Assembly (NCBI GenBank): GCA_021846365.1
Contig: JAJZXC010000004.1
Location: 1-34,256, forward strand
Direction of reading: 5' to 3'
DNA: 34,256 bases
DNA from: Bacillota bacterium
Lineage (GTDB): Bacteria > Bacillota > Sulfobacillia > Sulfobacillales > Sulfobacillaceae
Shown: positions 14,666 through 22,340 of the stretch, piece by piece
Numbering within the stretch: the first letter of the stretch is position 1
Layout: every line of letters starts with the position of its first letter
Translations under genes and position numbers: made by a program
The notes under the pieces: model-generated
What the model was told of the DNA's origin: nothing
Seen by the model: the letters and a program-made list of their open reading frames with translations, nothing else
The model's database searches: none

Positions 14666-16653
14666 GAAAGACTCACCTGCTCAATCGCGTAATGTTGTGT
14701 GGGATCAATCTCGGCGAAGGACAGCACCGGCAGGTCGGGCACCCAGGCCTCCAGCCAGCGGGCGAGAAACGGCCGCAGGCGGGGAGAAACCAGGACCGCT
14801 GCCCCCTCTGCCCATCGCGCGCGGGCCTCGCGCAGGGTCGCCGTCAACCGCTGTTGCAGGTCGGCTCCCAGCGAGAGGCCGGGATCCGGCCCACTCGCCT
14901 GCACGGCCTGTTCCAAGGTCGCCTCCACACTGTCGTCAAAGGTGATCAACGCCGGCTCGCCGCCCGCAAACACCAGGCCGCGGATGGTCGCCGCCAGCGC
15001 CGCGCGCACGCGTTCGGTGAGCACAATGGCGTCTTGCTTGGCGGTCGGCGCATACTCGGCCAGCGCTTCCAAAATGGTCACCCCGTCAGCCACGGGCACC
15101 CCCTCGCGGAGCAAGTTCTGCAGTACCCGGTGCACAACCCCGAGCGGGAGCAGGGCCGGAATCAAATCCTCGACCACCGCCTTGTCCGCTCGCCGAACCT
15201 TGTCCAAGTAGCCATCGAGCGCCTGACGGTCGAACAGCCGGTGGGCCTCCTTGCCCACCGCCGTCTTGACGTGGGCGGCGATGACGGCCGAGGCGGGCGT
15301 ACTTGAGATTCCCCGCGCCGCCAATTGGGTTACTTCTTGATTGCGAACCCACAGCGCGGGCAACCCGTAAATGGGCTCCGTGCCCTCGAGCGTACCCAGG
15401 GGGAGTTCGGCCGGACGCTCAATGACCAACTCGTGTCCAGGATGAACCATCCCCTCCGCCACCGTCAGCGAGCGGATGCGCAAGCGATAGCGGTTGGGAT
15501 CGAGCGAAAGGTCATCGCGGATGTGCACCCTCGGCAGCCCAAAACCGAGGTCGCGCGACAGCCGGTCGGCGACCCCGGCCAGGCGTTTGATTAGGTCCCC
15601 GCCCGCGGCCGGGTCGGCCAAGGCCAGCAGTCCATAGCCCAAGGTCAGGCCCAAGGGGTCGGGGAGTTCGGATCCCGCCGGCGGCGGCGCCGGCGCGGGA
15701 GCCGGCGGCCTCGTCGGCGGGGGCCGGTGCGAAATGTGCCACCCGGCGTAAAAGGCCAGCCCGGCCAGGCCCAGGGCGACCACGAAGACGTGTAAGAGCA
15801 AGGCTAAGAAGGCCAAGAAGCCGGCCACGATATAAAACGGCTCGGGGCGCGCAGTCAACTGCCGTCCCAAGAGGGTGGTCAGCGCGTCCTGCTGGGCGTT
15901 GCTCCGGGTCACCAAGATGCCCGCCGCGGTCGAGAGCAAGAATGCCGGCAACTGGCTCAAGAGCGCGTCGCCGATAGCAAGCGCGGTATAGGTGTGCACC
16001 GCCGCGCCGAAGCCCAGATGCTCAATCAGCACGCCGACCAGTAAACCGGCCAGTGTATTGATGATGAGCACCACCAAGGTTGCGATGGCGTCGCCGCGCA
16101 CAAACTTGGTGGCCCCGTCCATCGCCCCGTAAAAGTCCGCCTCGCGGGCGATCCTTTGTCGGCGGGCTTTGGCCTCCTCATCGCTAATCGCCCCCGCGTG
16201 CAGGTCGGCGTCCACCGCCATTTGCTTGCCGGCCATGGCGTCGAGGGTAAAGCGGGCGCTGACTTCGGCCACCCGTTCGGCTCCCCGCGTGATCACCAGG
16301 AACTGCACCACAAAGAGCAGGATGAACATCAAAAAGCCGACCACCAGATTGCCGCCAACCACGAAATTGCCGAAGGCCGCCACCACCGTGCCCGCATTGG
16401 CGTTGAGCAAGATCAAGCGGGCCGCCGAGATATCGAGGGCCACTCGCAGCAGGGTGGTAATCAAAAGCAGGGTGGGAAAACTGGAAAGCTCCAGGGGCTC
16501 CTGGGTTTGCAGGGCGACCGCGGTGACGATCAGGCTGAGGGCTAGGTTGAACACGAACAGAAAGTCCAAGAGGCCGGTGGGCAGGGGCACGATGAGCATG
16601 CCGATGGAGAGCACGACCACCACCATGCCGCCTTGAGCCGTCAACTGTTTCAT
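14662..16653 (-). CDS. flhA: Flagellar export gate protein FlhA
   Basis: A 663-residue FlhA, the large gate subunit of the type III export apparatus. The N-terminal half has about eight membrane helices with the FHIPEP signature region (VAEVSARFTLDAMAGKQMAVDADL, then GAMDGATKFVRGDAIATLVV). A short linker of nearly pure Pro/Ala (about residues 310-330) leads to the cytosolic domain, which docks chaperones (GHELVIERPAELPLGTLEGT, then TPASAVIAAHVKTAVGKEA, then VLQNLLREGVPVAD). Starts by ATGA overlap with flhB and ends by ATGA overlap with the sigma gene. flhF and flhG, usual downstream partners, are absent. Confidence 0.97.
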   Translation of the reverse strand: MKQLTAQGGMVVVVLSIGMLIVPLPTGLLDFLFVFNLALSLIVTAVALQTQEPLELSSFPTLLLITTLLRVALDISAARLILLNANAGTVVAAFGNFVVGGNLVVGFLMFILLFVVQFLVITRGAERVAEVSARFTLDAMAGKQMAVDADLHAGAISDEEAKARRQRIAREADFYGAMDGATKFVRGDAIATLVVLIINTLAGLLVGVLIEHLGFGAAVHTYTALAIGDALLSQLPAFLLSTAAGILVTRSNAQQDALTTLLGRQLTARPEPFYIVAGFLAFLALLLHVFVVALGLAGLAFYAGWHISHRPPPTRPPAPAPAPPPAGSELPDPLGLTLGYGLLALADPAAGGDLIKRLAGVADRLSRDLGFGLPRVHIRDDLSLDPNRYRLRIRSLTVAEGMVHPGHELVIERPAELPLGTLEGTEPIYGLPALWVRNQEVTQLAARGISSTPASAVIAAHVKTAVGKEAHRLFDRQALDGYLDKVRRADKAVVEDLIPALLPLGVVHRVLQNLLREGVPVADGVTILEALAEYAPTAKQDAIVLTERVRAALAATIRGLVFAGGEPALITFDDSVEATLEQAVQASGPDPGLSLGADLQQRLTATLREARARWAEGAAVLVSPRLRPFLARWLEAWVPDLPVLSFAEIDPTQHYAIEQVSLS

Positions 16654-17696
16654 GGCATCCGCTCCCCGTCTTCCGCCGTGCGCGGCCGATATCCGTAGGT
16701 CCGCATCAGGTAGGCCAACAAGTCGGCCACCGCCTGATACAGCCGCCCCGGAATCTCCTGGCCGACCTTGACATGTTGATAGAGGTCACGGGCCAGAGCC
16801 GGCGCGGCCAACACCGGCACCTCGAGTTCGTCGGCCAAGCGCCGGATCCTCCCCGCCATCTCGTTCTTGCCTGCCGCTACCACCTCCGGAGCCGACCGCC
16901 GCCAGGGCTCATAGGCGATGGCGACCGCGTAGTGGGTGGGGTTGACCACCACCACGTCTGCCCGCTGCATCTGGCTCTTCAGCCGTTCCATGTAAAAGCT
17001 CTGGCGAAGCCGCATCCACGCCGCGCGCACCGCCGGATCCCCCTCGCCCGACTTGAGATCCTCGCGGAATTCTTCCGGGGTCATCTTCGCCGTGCGTTGA
17101 TAGGCGCGTCGCGCTAAGCCGTAGGCCAGCGCCGCCAACACTGCGCCGGCGCCGCCCACCACGATCCCGAGCGTCCCCAGGGCGGACTCCATGCGCCCCC
17201 CGTTGGCGGCGGGAAAGGCGGGCGGGGCCAGGGTCAGACCGGGGGAGACCCTCGACCAGGTGACCCACCAGACCAGCCCCAAGACGACCACGCCCAGCAC
17301 GATGATGCCGCCTTGACCGAGGCTCTGGCGGGAAAACAGCCGCCGCAAATTGGCCAGCGGGGAGAGCGCCTGCCCGCGCAGAGGAGAGCGGATGGTGAGT
17401 CCGCTCAGGGCCACCAAGCCGGTGACGACGACCGCTGGTGCCAACCCCAGCACGAGTACCAGACCTCCCAAATCGGAGGGCCAAGCGCGGGCGGCCGGCA
17501 TGCTCAAGGATCTTGCCATATAGGTCAGCAAGGCGGGCAGGGCGGCGGTCAGCCCCAGCATGACCAAGGGCAGGGCGGCAATCGAAAGGGCGGGTCCCAA
17601 AAGAGTGCTATGCGGCAAGATCCCCTGCTCGCGAAGCCGCTTCAGGTGGCGCGGCGTCGCCGGCTGGGTTCTCCGTTCGGGGTCCGGAACCGCCAT
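16650..17696 (-). CDS. flhB: Flagellar export switch protein FlhB
   Basis: A 348-residue FlhB. The opening (ERRTQPATPRHLKRLREQG) and four membrane helices are followed by the cytoplasmic domain with the self-cleaving NPTH motif at residues 252-255, intact. Cleavage there switches export from rod/hook to filament substrates, together with FliK. Conserved KMTPEEFREDLKSGEGDPAVR links membrane and cytoplasmic parts. ATG 17696 follows GAGGAGGAAGG. The 127-base leader upstream is unusually long for this operon and contains purine-rich direct repeats. Confidence 0.96.
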   Translation of the reverse strand: MAVPDPERRTQPATPRHLKRLREQGILPHSTLLGPALSIAALPLVMLGLTAALPALLTYMARSLSMPAARAWPSDLGGLVLVLGLAPAVVVTGLVALSGLTIRSPLRGQALSPLANLRRLFSRQSLGQGGIIVLGVVVLGLVWWVTWSRVSPGLTLAPPAFPAANGGRMESALGTLGIVVGGAGAVLAALAYGLARRAYQRTAKMTPEEFREDLKSGEGDPAVRAAWMRLRQSFYMERLKSQMQRADVVVVNPTHYAVAIAYEPWRRSAPEVVAAGKNEMAGRIRRLADELEVPVLAAPALARDLYQHVKVGQEIPGRLYQAVADLLAYLMRTYGYRPRTAEDGERMP

Positions 17697-17722
17697 ATCC
17701 CTTCCTCCTCATCCTTCTCTGT

Positions 17723-17763
17723 TTGCTTGGTCTCTCTGGCTTGCTTGGTCTCTCTGCTTGCTT
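17723..17763. repeat. Short tandem repeat in the flhB leader
   Basis: TTGCTTGGTCTCTCTG occurs at 17723-17738 and again at 17741-17756 (18-base period), with a partial third TTGCTT at 17758-17763. On the coding (minus) strand the leader is rich in A and G (units of CAGAGAGACCAAGCAA). It is likely unstructured and may affect flhB translation. Confidence 0.6.
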
Positions 17764-17824
17764 CCGTCTGCGCTTGTCTTGACGCTTTTATGGCTCCTCC
17801 TCGCCCAACCCCGGGGCTCCGCGT

Positions 17825-18577
17825 CTAAATCGCGGCCATGAGTCCGCTCAGTGCGCTCTGCATCACGCTCAGCAGCGCCGAGGTGAGGCTCGCCAGGCTG
17901 GGCCAAGCGATTAGGACGATGCCCGTGCCCACCAAAGTCAGGAGCGGAAATTGCAAGGTCAGCACCTGAAACTGGGGAATCAGCCGCGACAGCACGCCGG
18001 TCACCATATTTATCATCAACAAAATCACCAGCATGGGCGCCGTCAGCTCGAGCCCGTATTGCCAGGCGCCGGCTGCCAGCACGGCCAGTCCGTGCAGCCA
18101 TCCCCCGCTGACCAGCGTCTGGGTAACCGGATGGGCAACCACGGATCGGATGAGGACGCCAAAGATCACGCTGAGACCGCCCAAACTCACCAACAACATA
18201 CCGCCGACCAGGGGGAAAAGCGTCCCCATCAGTGACGTGGGCTGGCGGTTGACGGACACGATTTGCACCAAGGCCCAGCCGAAATTGGCGTCTAAGGTCT
18301 CTCCAATGACGCTCAGCACGGAAGCCACCAAGAGCGGCACCAAGGCCATGCCCCAACCCAAGATCAGGTTTTCCGCATAGAGCAGCACCAGCCGAGCGCC
18401 GGCAGGCGCCGGCGAGCTATGGGCCAACAACCAGGGCCAGGCAATCAGCGCCATCAGCCCGGCCATCCCCATCCGCGCCACCGGCGGCACCTGGTCCAAG
18501 AGCCCAAACGGAGTCAGCATCATCAGGGGGATAAAGCGGCTGAGAGCCAAGGTCAGCAAAATCCAAAACGGCCCCAT
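17825..18577 (-). CDS. fliR: Flagellar export protein FliR
   Basis: A 250-residue membrane protein with six predicted helices, part of the FliP-FliQ-FliR export channel. Typical features are the MMLTPFGLLDQVPPVARMGMA start, ENLILGWGMALVPLLVASVLSVIGETLDANFG (G-x-x-x-D-x-x-x-G), and VILLMINMVTGVLSRLIPQF, a FliR hallmark. The chosen ATG at 18577 is one base after the fliQ stop. A 40-residue upstream extension in frame only duplicates the fliQ region and is rejected. No fusion to FlhB is present, unlike some Clostridia. Confidence 0.94.
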   Translation of the reverse strand: MGPFWILLTLALSRFIPLMMLTPFGLLDQVPPVARMGMAGLMALIAWPWLLAHSSPAPAGARLVLLYAENLILGWGMALVPLLVASVLSVIGETLDANFGWALVQIVSVNRQPTSLMGTLFPLVGGMLLVSLGGLSVIFGVLIRSVVAHPVTQTLVSGGWLHGLAVLAAGAWQYGLELTAPMLVILLMINMVTGVLSRLIPQFQVLTLQFPLLTLVGTGIVLIAWPSLASLTSALLSVMQSALSGLMAAI

Positions 18578-18578
18578 G

Positions 18579-18833
18579 CTAAAGCACTCCTCTGGTCCAC
18601 AGGCGGACGACAAAATGGGCATAGGTGGTAAACAGCCACGGTCCCACCCAAAACAGCACCGCCCCCAGGGCCAAGGCTTTGGGGAAAAAGGAAACACTCG
18701 GATCCTGCAACTGGGTCACCGCCTGCACGATGCCGGTCACCACCCCCACGCTCAACACCACGCCGATGGGAATCACCATCAGCAAGAATCCCCAGATGAG
18801 TGCCGTGTGCAGAGTATCCAACGCCGCTGCCAA
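18579..18833 (-). CDS. fliQ: Flagellar export protein FliQ
   Basis: An 84-residue protein with two membrane helices, of normal FliQ size. Conserved segments are LLMVIPIGVVLSVGVVTGIVQAVTQLQDPSVSFFPK (Q-A-x-T-Q-x-x-x-x-x-x-x-x-F-x-P-K). The start codon is TTG, seven bases behind GGGG. It sits in the universal fliP-fliQ-fliR order. Confidence 0.94.
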   Translation of the reverse strand: MAAALDTLHTALIWGFLLMVIPIGVVLSVGVVTGIVQAVTQLQDPSVSFFPKALALGAVLFWVGPWLFTTYAHFVVRLWTRGVL

Positions 18834-18880
18834 ACCCTCGCCCCTTTCTCCTGGCCAGCCATGGGCCGAGCCTCCGAGTC

Positions 18881-19558
18881 TTAAAGATGGCCCATGCCAA
18901 GCAACGATCCAATCACCAAACCCCAGCCGTTGACCGCCACGAACAGCAGCAGTTTAATCGGCAAACTCACCACGGTTGGCGGCAGCATCATCATGCCCAG
19001 GGACATCAAGACCGAGGCCACCACCAAATCGATAATTAAGAAGGGAATGTAGAGCGTGACCGCCATCTGGAAGGCGGCGGTCAACTGGCTGGTGGTGAAG
19101 CCCAGCACCAGCAGCATAAACGGAACCCGCCGCGGGTCGGCCGGAAACGGGCGCTTGAGCGCGTGATAGAGCATGCCCAAGCTGGTCCGGCTGGTGCCCT
19201 TGAGCAGGAACCGTCGCATCGGCGCGCCGGCGTGCAGGATGGCGCCTACCAGCGACAGGTGTCCCGCAATCAGCGGCGCCACCGCCACCCGGTTGACCTC
19301 GCTCAAGACGGGGCTCATGGTAATGCCGGTGATTACCAGGGCCAGCGCGACGATGACCGGGTTGGGGGGTGATGCCGGGGTCCCCACCGCCGTGCGCACA
19401 AAGCTCAGCACCACCACGATGCGGGTAAACGACGTCATCAATACCAACCCGGCGACCGCCAGCACGACGCCGGTGACGGCCAGGGTCAGCCCTACCCCCG
19501 GCCCCTTCAAGGCCTGGTTGACCAAGTGGCTTAAGGCATGGATCTCGGCTCCCGTCAT
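18881..19558 (-). CDS. fliP: Flagellar export protein FliP
   Basis: A 225-residue FliP. Recognisable blocks: VLMTSFTRIVVVLSFVRTAVGT, VIVALALVITGITMSP, and near the C-terminus FQMAVTLYIPFLIIDLVVASVLMSLGMMMLPPTVVSLPIKLLLFV (the FliP signature). The start ATG 19558 overlaps the fliO stop as ATGA. GTG at 19585 is an alternative that adds nine residues. The usual longer N-terminal signal peptide is reduced here; the first hydrophobic segment begins about 20 residues in. Confidence 0.94.
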   Translation of the reverse strand: MTGAEIHALSHLVNQALKGPGVGLTLAVTGVVLAVAGLVLMTSFTRIVVVLSFVRTAVGTPASPPNPVIVALALVITGITMSPVLSEVNRVAVAPLIAGHLSLVGAILHAGAPMRRFLLKGTSRTSLGMLYHALKRPFPADPRRVPFMLLVLGFTTSQLTAAFQMAVTLYIPFLIIDLVVASVLMSLGMMMLPPTVVSLPIKLLLFVAVNGWGLVIGSLLGMGHL

Positions 19559-19902
19559 CGCCGGTCGTAAAAGGGGCTCCCCCACCCCATAGACTCAGCA
19601 CCGGGGGCAGCCTCCTCCCCCCGCGCACTGCCGTCTCCCGCCTCGGCCTGGTCGCGAAAGAGGACGCGCACCGGCCCGCCCACCACCAAGCTGACCAGCG
19701 AACGGTCGGGGAGCTGTACGGTGACCAGCACTGCCGTCGGCGTGAGGGGAACTCGGCTCAGCACCTTCGCCCCCCGGCCGACGCTCCCGGCCATCCCCCA
19801 GCTCAGCCAGCGCCCACCCGCGCCCGCCCGTGAGCGGCCGCGTTGCCACACCGCCCACCAAATCGCGAGTGCAAACAAGACACCGGTGGCAACCCATCTC
19901 AC
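19555..19902 (-). CDS. fliO: FliO-like flagellar export assembly protein
   Basis: A 115-residue protein with one N-terminal membrane helix (about 5-20, TGVLFALAIWWAVWQ) and a small soluble domain with the FliO-type GRGAKVLSRVPLTPTAVLVTVQLPDRSLVSLVVGG pattern. FliO helps assemble the FliP ring. Sequence conservation in this family is weak, but size, topology and place between fliN and fliP fit. GTG start overlaps the fliN stop as GTGA; its own stop overlaps fliP. Confidence 0.8.
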   Translation of the reverse strand: MRWVATGVLFALAIWWAVWQRGRSRAGAGGRWLSWGMAGSVGRGAKVLSRVPLTPTAVLVTVQLPDRSLVSLVVGGPVRVLFRDQAEAGDGSARGEEAAPGAESMGWGSPFYDRR

Positions 19903-20315
19903 GGTCGGCCCCCATCCGATTGGCCGACGGCATCCACCATGGTGGCCAAATCTTGCAACAACTCCGAGATCCTGACCGCGTACTGATCGTCAATAACCAC
20001 CACCTCCGCCCTGGCGAACGGCGTTCCCGATACCGTGAGCAGTACCGGCTCACCGGCGATGGAATCCAGTTCCAAGAGGCTTCCGGGTTGAATCTGGGCC
20101 AGTTCCGAAAGCTTGCGCTGGGCGGTGCCCAGCACCACCCGCACATCCAGCGGCACCTTCAACAAGGGTGCCAGTTGCGCCTCGCCTGCCACCGCTTCAA
20201 AGCGGGGCCCGTCAGCCTTCACTTCCGTCGGCGAGGTGAACTCCCCCAGGGTCAGCGGTCGCCCGGCCACCGATCTCGATTGGGAATCCGTGCTCTGCTC
20301 CCCATCTTCAGTCAT
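19899..20315 (-). CDS. fliN: Flagellar motor switch protein FliN
   Basis: A 138-residue FliN: about 45 polar, poorly conserved residues, then the SpoA domain (LLKVPLDVRVVLGTAQRKLSELAQIQPGSLLELDSIAGEPVLLTV, then GTPFARAEVVVIDDQYAVRI). It lacks the CheC-like phosphatase domain of FliY, so it is the short FliN type. With FliM and FliG it forms the C-ring. ATG 20315 follows GGGAGGG. An 88-base gap with a small hairpin precedes it. Confidence 0.94.
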   Translation of the reverse strand: MTEDGEQSTDSQSRSVAGRPLTLGEFTSPTEVKADGPRFEAVAGEAQLAPLLKVPLDVRVVLGTAQRKLSELAQIQPGSLLELDSIAGEPVLLTVSGTPFARAEVVVIDDQYAVRISELLQDLATMVDAVGQSDGGRP

Positions 20316-20353
20316 CCTCAGTCCCTCCCGATTTCCACAGAATTATTATTTCA

Positions 20354-20373
20354 TGGCCCGTCCGCCGGGGCCA
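20354..20373. other. Small hairpin in the fliM-fliN gap
   Basis: TGGCCC (20354-20359) and GGGCCA (20368-20373) form a 6-bp stem with an 8-base loop, flanked on both sides by AT-rich sequence. A weak internal promoter (AATAAT-like box behind it on the minus strand) is possible but not convincing. Confidence 0.3.
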
Positions 20374-20403
20374 AAAATTAAGGGGTATTTTCTAGCCGCG
20401 GAA

Positions 20404-21465
20404 TTACGGCGAAGTGTCCGCCGCCGCGACTCCGTCATCCTGATGCGATTTGGGAATCACGCGCTCGACCTGGGCCACCAAGCGGTTGCCGCGCTTGCCC
20501 AGGATGCGTCCCCAGTAGGCGGCGCGACCCTCTACCGCAATCCAAAACCCGTCCGCCACCTTGTGCGGGGTAACGATGATGTCGCCCTCCTCCAGGCCAT
20601 TGAGCTGGCCCACGGTGAGGTTAATCGGGGCCAAGAGCACCTCCACCCGCACCGGCCGGATTCCCAGCGACGGGTTGAGACCCGAGGGGAGGTGTTCCTC
20701 GGCGTCTTGCCGCCTCCACCCCGTCCGCCACCTGCTCAGCGTGGGCAGCAAGACCTCTATCGACATATAGGGCATCAAGACATGGATCCAGCCGGCGTGG
20801 GATCCAAAGGTGATAGGCTGTTTGATCCACAGCAGGGATTCGGTAGGAGCTACGATGTTCTCCATTTGGGCGCTGGCGATCAGTCGGTCGCAGGTCAGCC
20901 GAATATCGGGCACCACCAGTTGAAACGTCGTCTCCAGGACGCGGACGAAGTTGTCGACCGCGAGTGAAAGCACCTCGATTTCGAGCGCCGAGAGGGCGCG
21001 GGACATCGTCGAGGGAACGCCGCTGCCGCCCAGTTCGCGGTCGAGCAGGGAGGAGGTCACCGCCTCGTCGAGCAAGAGCAAGATGGGGGCGCCCAAGCGG
21101 TCGGAGTTTAAAATCAGGGCCACCCCGTCATCTTTTGGCATTTGCAGGTAGCGTTCAAAGGAAAGGGTGATGATCTCCATCGCTTTGGGGATCACCGGCG
21201 CCCGAAAGCTGGCCGGCAGCATGGTTTGAATCATCAGGTGCGACTGTTCAAGGACACGGGTGATAGAGCGCACCACGTCTGGGGTAAAGCGCGTGCTTTG
21301 CCGAAAGTCCCAGGGGCGGGCCCTCGTCTCCGCCACCTCTCCCGCCGACGGCGGGTCGGCGGGCTCCTCGGCAGGAGACGTTTGCGGGGCCGGCCCTATC
21401 AGGCCCGATAACAAGGCGTCGGCCTCGGGGCCCGACAACGGCTGGTTGTTGGCTTGTTCCGTCAT
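20404..21465 (-). CDS. fliM: Flagellar motor switch protein FliM
   Basis: A 353-residue FliM. The N-terminus has a version of the CheY-P-binding peptide (LSGPEADALLSGL, usual LSQxEIDALL). The CheC-like middle domain begins DFRQSTRFTPDVVRSITRVLEQSH, and the C-terminal SpoA domain holds IRPVRVEVLLAPINLTVGQLNGLEEGDIIVTPHK. The start MTEQ at 21465 fits homologues, but no good ribosome site precedes it. AAGGAGGA lies farther up, touching a GTG at 21495 that would add ten residues. A GGCCTTAAAGGCC palindrome (21479-21491) lies between, so the true start is uncertain. Confidence 0.93.
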   Translation of the reverse strand: MTEQANNQPLSGPEADALLSGLIGPAPQTSPAEEPADPPSAGEVAETRARPWDFRQSTRFTPDVVRSITRVLEQSHLMIQTMLPASFRAPVIPKAMEIITLSFERYLQMPKDDGVALILNSDRLGAPILLLLDEAVTSSLLDRELGGSGVPSTMSRALSALEIEVLSLAVDNFVRVLETTFQLVVPDIRLTCDRLIASAQMENIVAPTESLLWIKQPITFGSHAGWIHVLMPYMSIEVLLPTLSRWRTGWRRQDAEEHLPSGLNPSLGIRPVRVEVLLAPINLTVGQLNGLEEGDIIVTPHKVADGFWIAVEGRAAYWGRILGKRGNRLVAQVERVIPKSHQDDGVAAADTSP

Positions 21466-21478
21466 AATCGATTTTGAG

Positions 21479-21491
21479 GGCCTTAAAGGCC
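21479..21491. promoter_or_regulatory. Palindrome in the fliM translation start region
   Basis: GGCCTTAAAGGCC is a perfect inverted repeat between a strong AAGGAGGA ribosome site and the ATG expected for fliM. In RNA it can form a 5-bp stem with a 3-base loop. It may control fliM translation, or the real start may be GTG 21495. Confidence 0.35.
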
Positions 21492-21589
21492 GCACTCCTC
21501 CTTAATCCGGTCTCCTCCCCTCGTCCGCACCATGCCGAGCGAGGTTTACAACGGCGGAGACAGGTTTTTCCGGGTCAAGGCCCGCCGCC

Positions 21590-21799
21590 TCAAGCGAAAC
21601 GGATGCCATGCACGCCAAAGATGCGCCTCAGCGCCGCCTCAGCGCGTTCGGTGACCTCGGCGGGCAGTTCCTTGGCCACAATCATCGACCCGTCGGTGAG
21701 CACAATTCGGGTATCGGGACCACCGGTGACGAGCAGGTAGGCAACCTGCATCACATTTATCAGCATTTCGTCACCGTTCAATTTATGCACGCTGATCAT
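21590..21799 (-). CDS. flbD: FlbD-family flagellar protein (SwrD type)
   Basis: A 69-residue FlbD. It begins MISVHKLNGDEMLINVMQVAYL (usual M-I-x-V-T-x-L-N-G), followed by TRIVLTDGSMIVAKELPAEV (usual D-T-x-I-x-L-x-x-G-x-x-x-x-V-x-E), all family hallmarks. In Bacillus the homologue SwrD raises flagellar torque. Start ATG 21799 behind AAGGAGA. It sits between flgD and fliM; flgE and fliL, often its neighbours, are missing here. Confidence 0.92.
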   Translation of the reverse strand: MISVHKLNGDEMLINVMQVAYLLVTGGPDTRIVLTDGSMIVAKELPAEVTERAEAALRRIFGVHGIRFA

Positions 21800-21857
21800 A
21801 ACCGTCTTGTCTCCTTGGTCTTTGCTACGGTGCGGTTGCCGGACCTCCGCCTCTACC

Positions 21858-22340
21858 CTAGCTGCCCGCCTTTTCGACCTGCTGCAGCGCGGACGTATTG
21901 CTGGCAACCGCTCCCACCGTGGACAGCGCCACCCGCTGGCGGCCGCTGGCCGTATTCAGCACAAGCTCGGGCGAGCCCTGGCCAGAAGCAGGCAGGACGC
22001 CTTGTACCACTCCCGACACCTGGCCCGACGCGTTCGATCCCTGCACCGCCCGTCCCAAGAGGCCGGTAGCCGACTCGGCTTCCGTCAGTTGGGCCAGCAC
22101 CCGCTGAAGACCGGTCAGAGTTTGAATGTCCGAGGTCTCCGTCAAGGTTGCTACCTGGGTCATCAAGGTGTTCGAATTCATGGGACTGAGCGGACTCTGA
22201 TTTTGCATCTCGCTCACCAGCAACTGGAGAAAGGTCTTCGAATTAAAGGACATCGTGCCACTGGAAGATGTCGGGCCGGCGCCGTAAAGGCCGCTCGCAC
22301 CGCTTCCCTTCCCGCTTGTGATGGGGTTAATCGTCGTCAT
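21858..22340 (-). CDS. flgD: Hook-capping scaffold protein FlgD
   Basis: A 160-residue FlgD. The N-terminal signature FLQLLVSEMQNQSPLSPMNSNTLMTQVATLTETSDIQTL (usual F-L-x-L-L-x-x-Q-L-x-x-Q-D-P-x-x-P-x-x) is clear. The C-terminal half is short, with no room for the full Ig-like and tudor-like domains of enterobacterial FlgD, as common in Firmicutes. It caps the growing hook. Start overlaps the fliK stop (ATGA), so length control and capping are translationally coupled. Unusually, flgE does not follow. Confidence 0.92.
   Translation of the reverse strand: MTTINPITSGKGSGASGLYGAGPTSSSGTMSFNSKTFLQLLVSEMQNQSPLSPMNSNTLMTQVATLTETSDIQTLTGLQRVLAQLTEAESATGLLGRAVQGSNASGQVSGVVQGVLPASGQGSPELVLNTASGRQRVALSTVGAVASNTSALQQVEKAGS

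Noticed and set aside
17709-18356. 215-codon minus-strand open frame
   Set aside because: It lies in another frame of fliR and runs into the repeat leader of flhB. It has no domain, and fliR is clearly real.
21496-21589. Possible hidden fliL between flbD and fliM
   Set aside because: Only about 94 bases, no membrane-helix-coding frame; too short for FliL.
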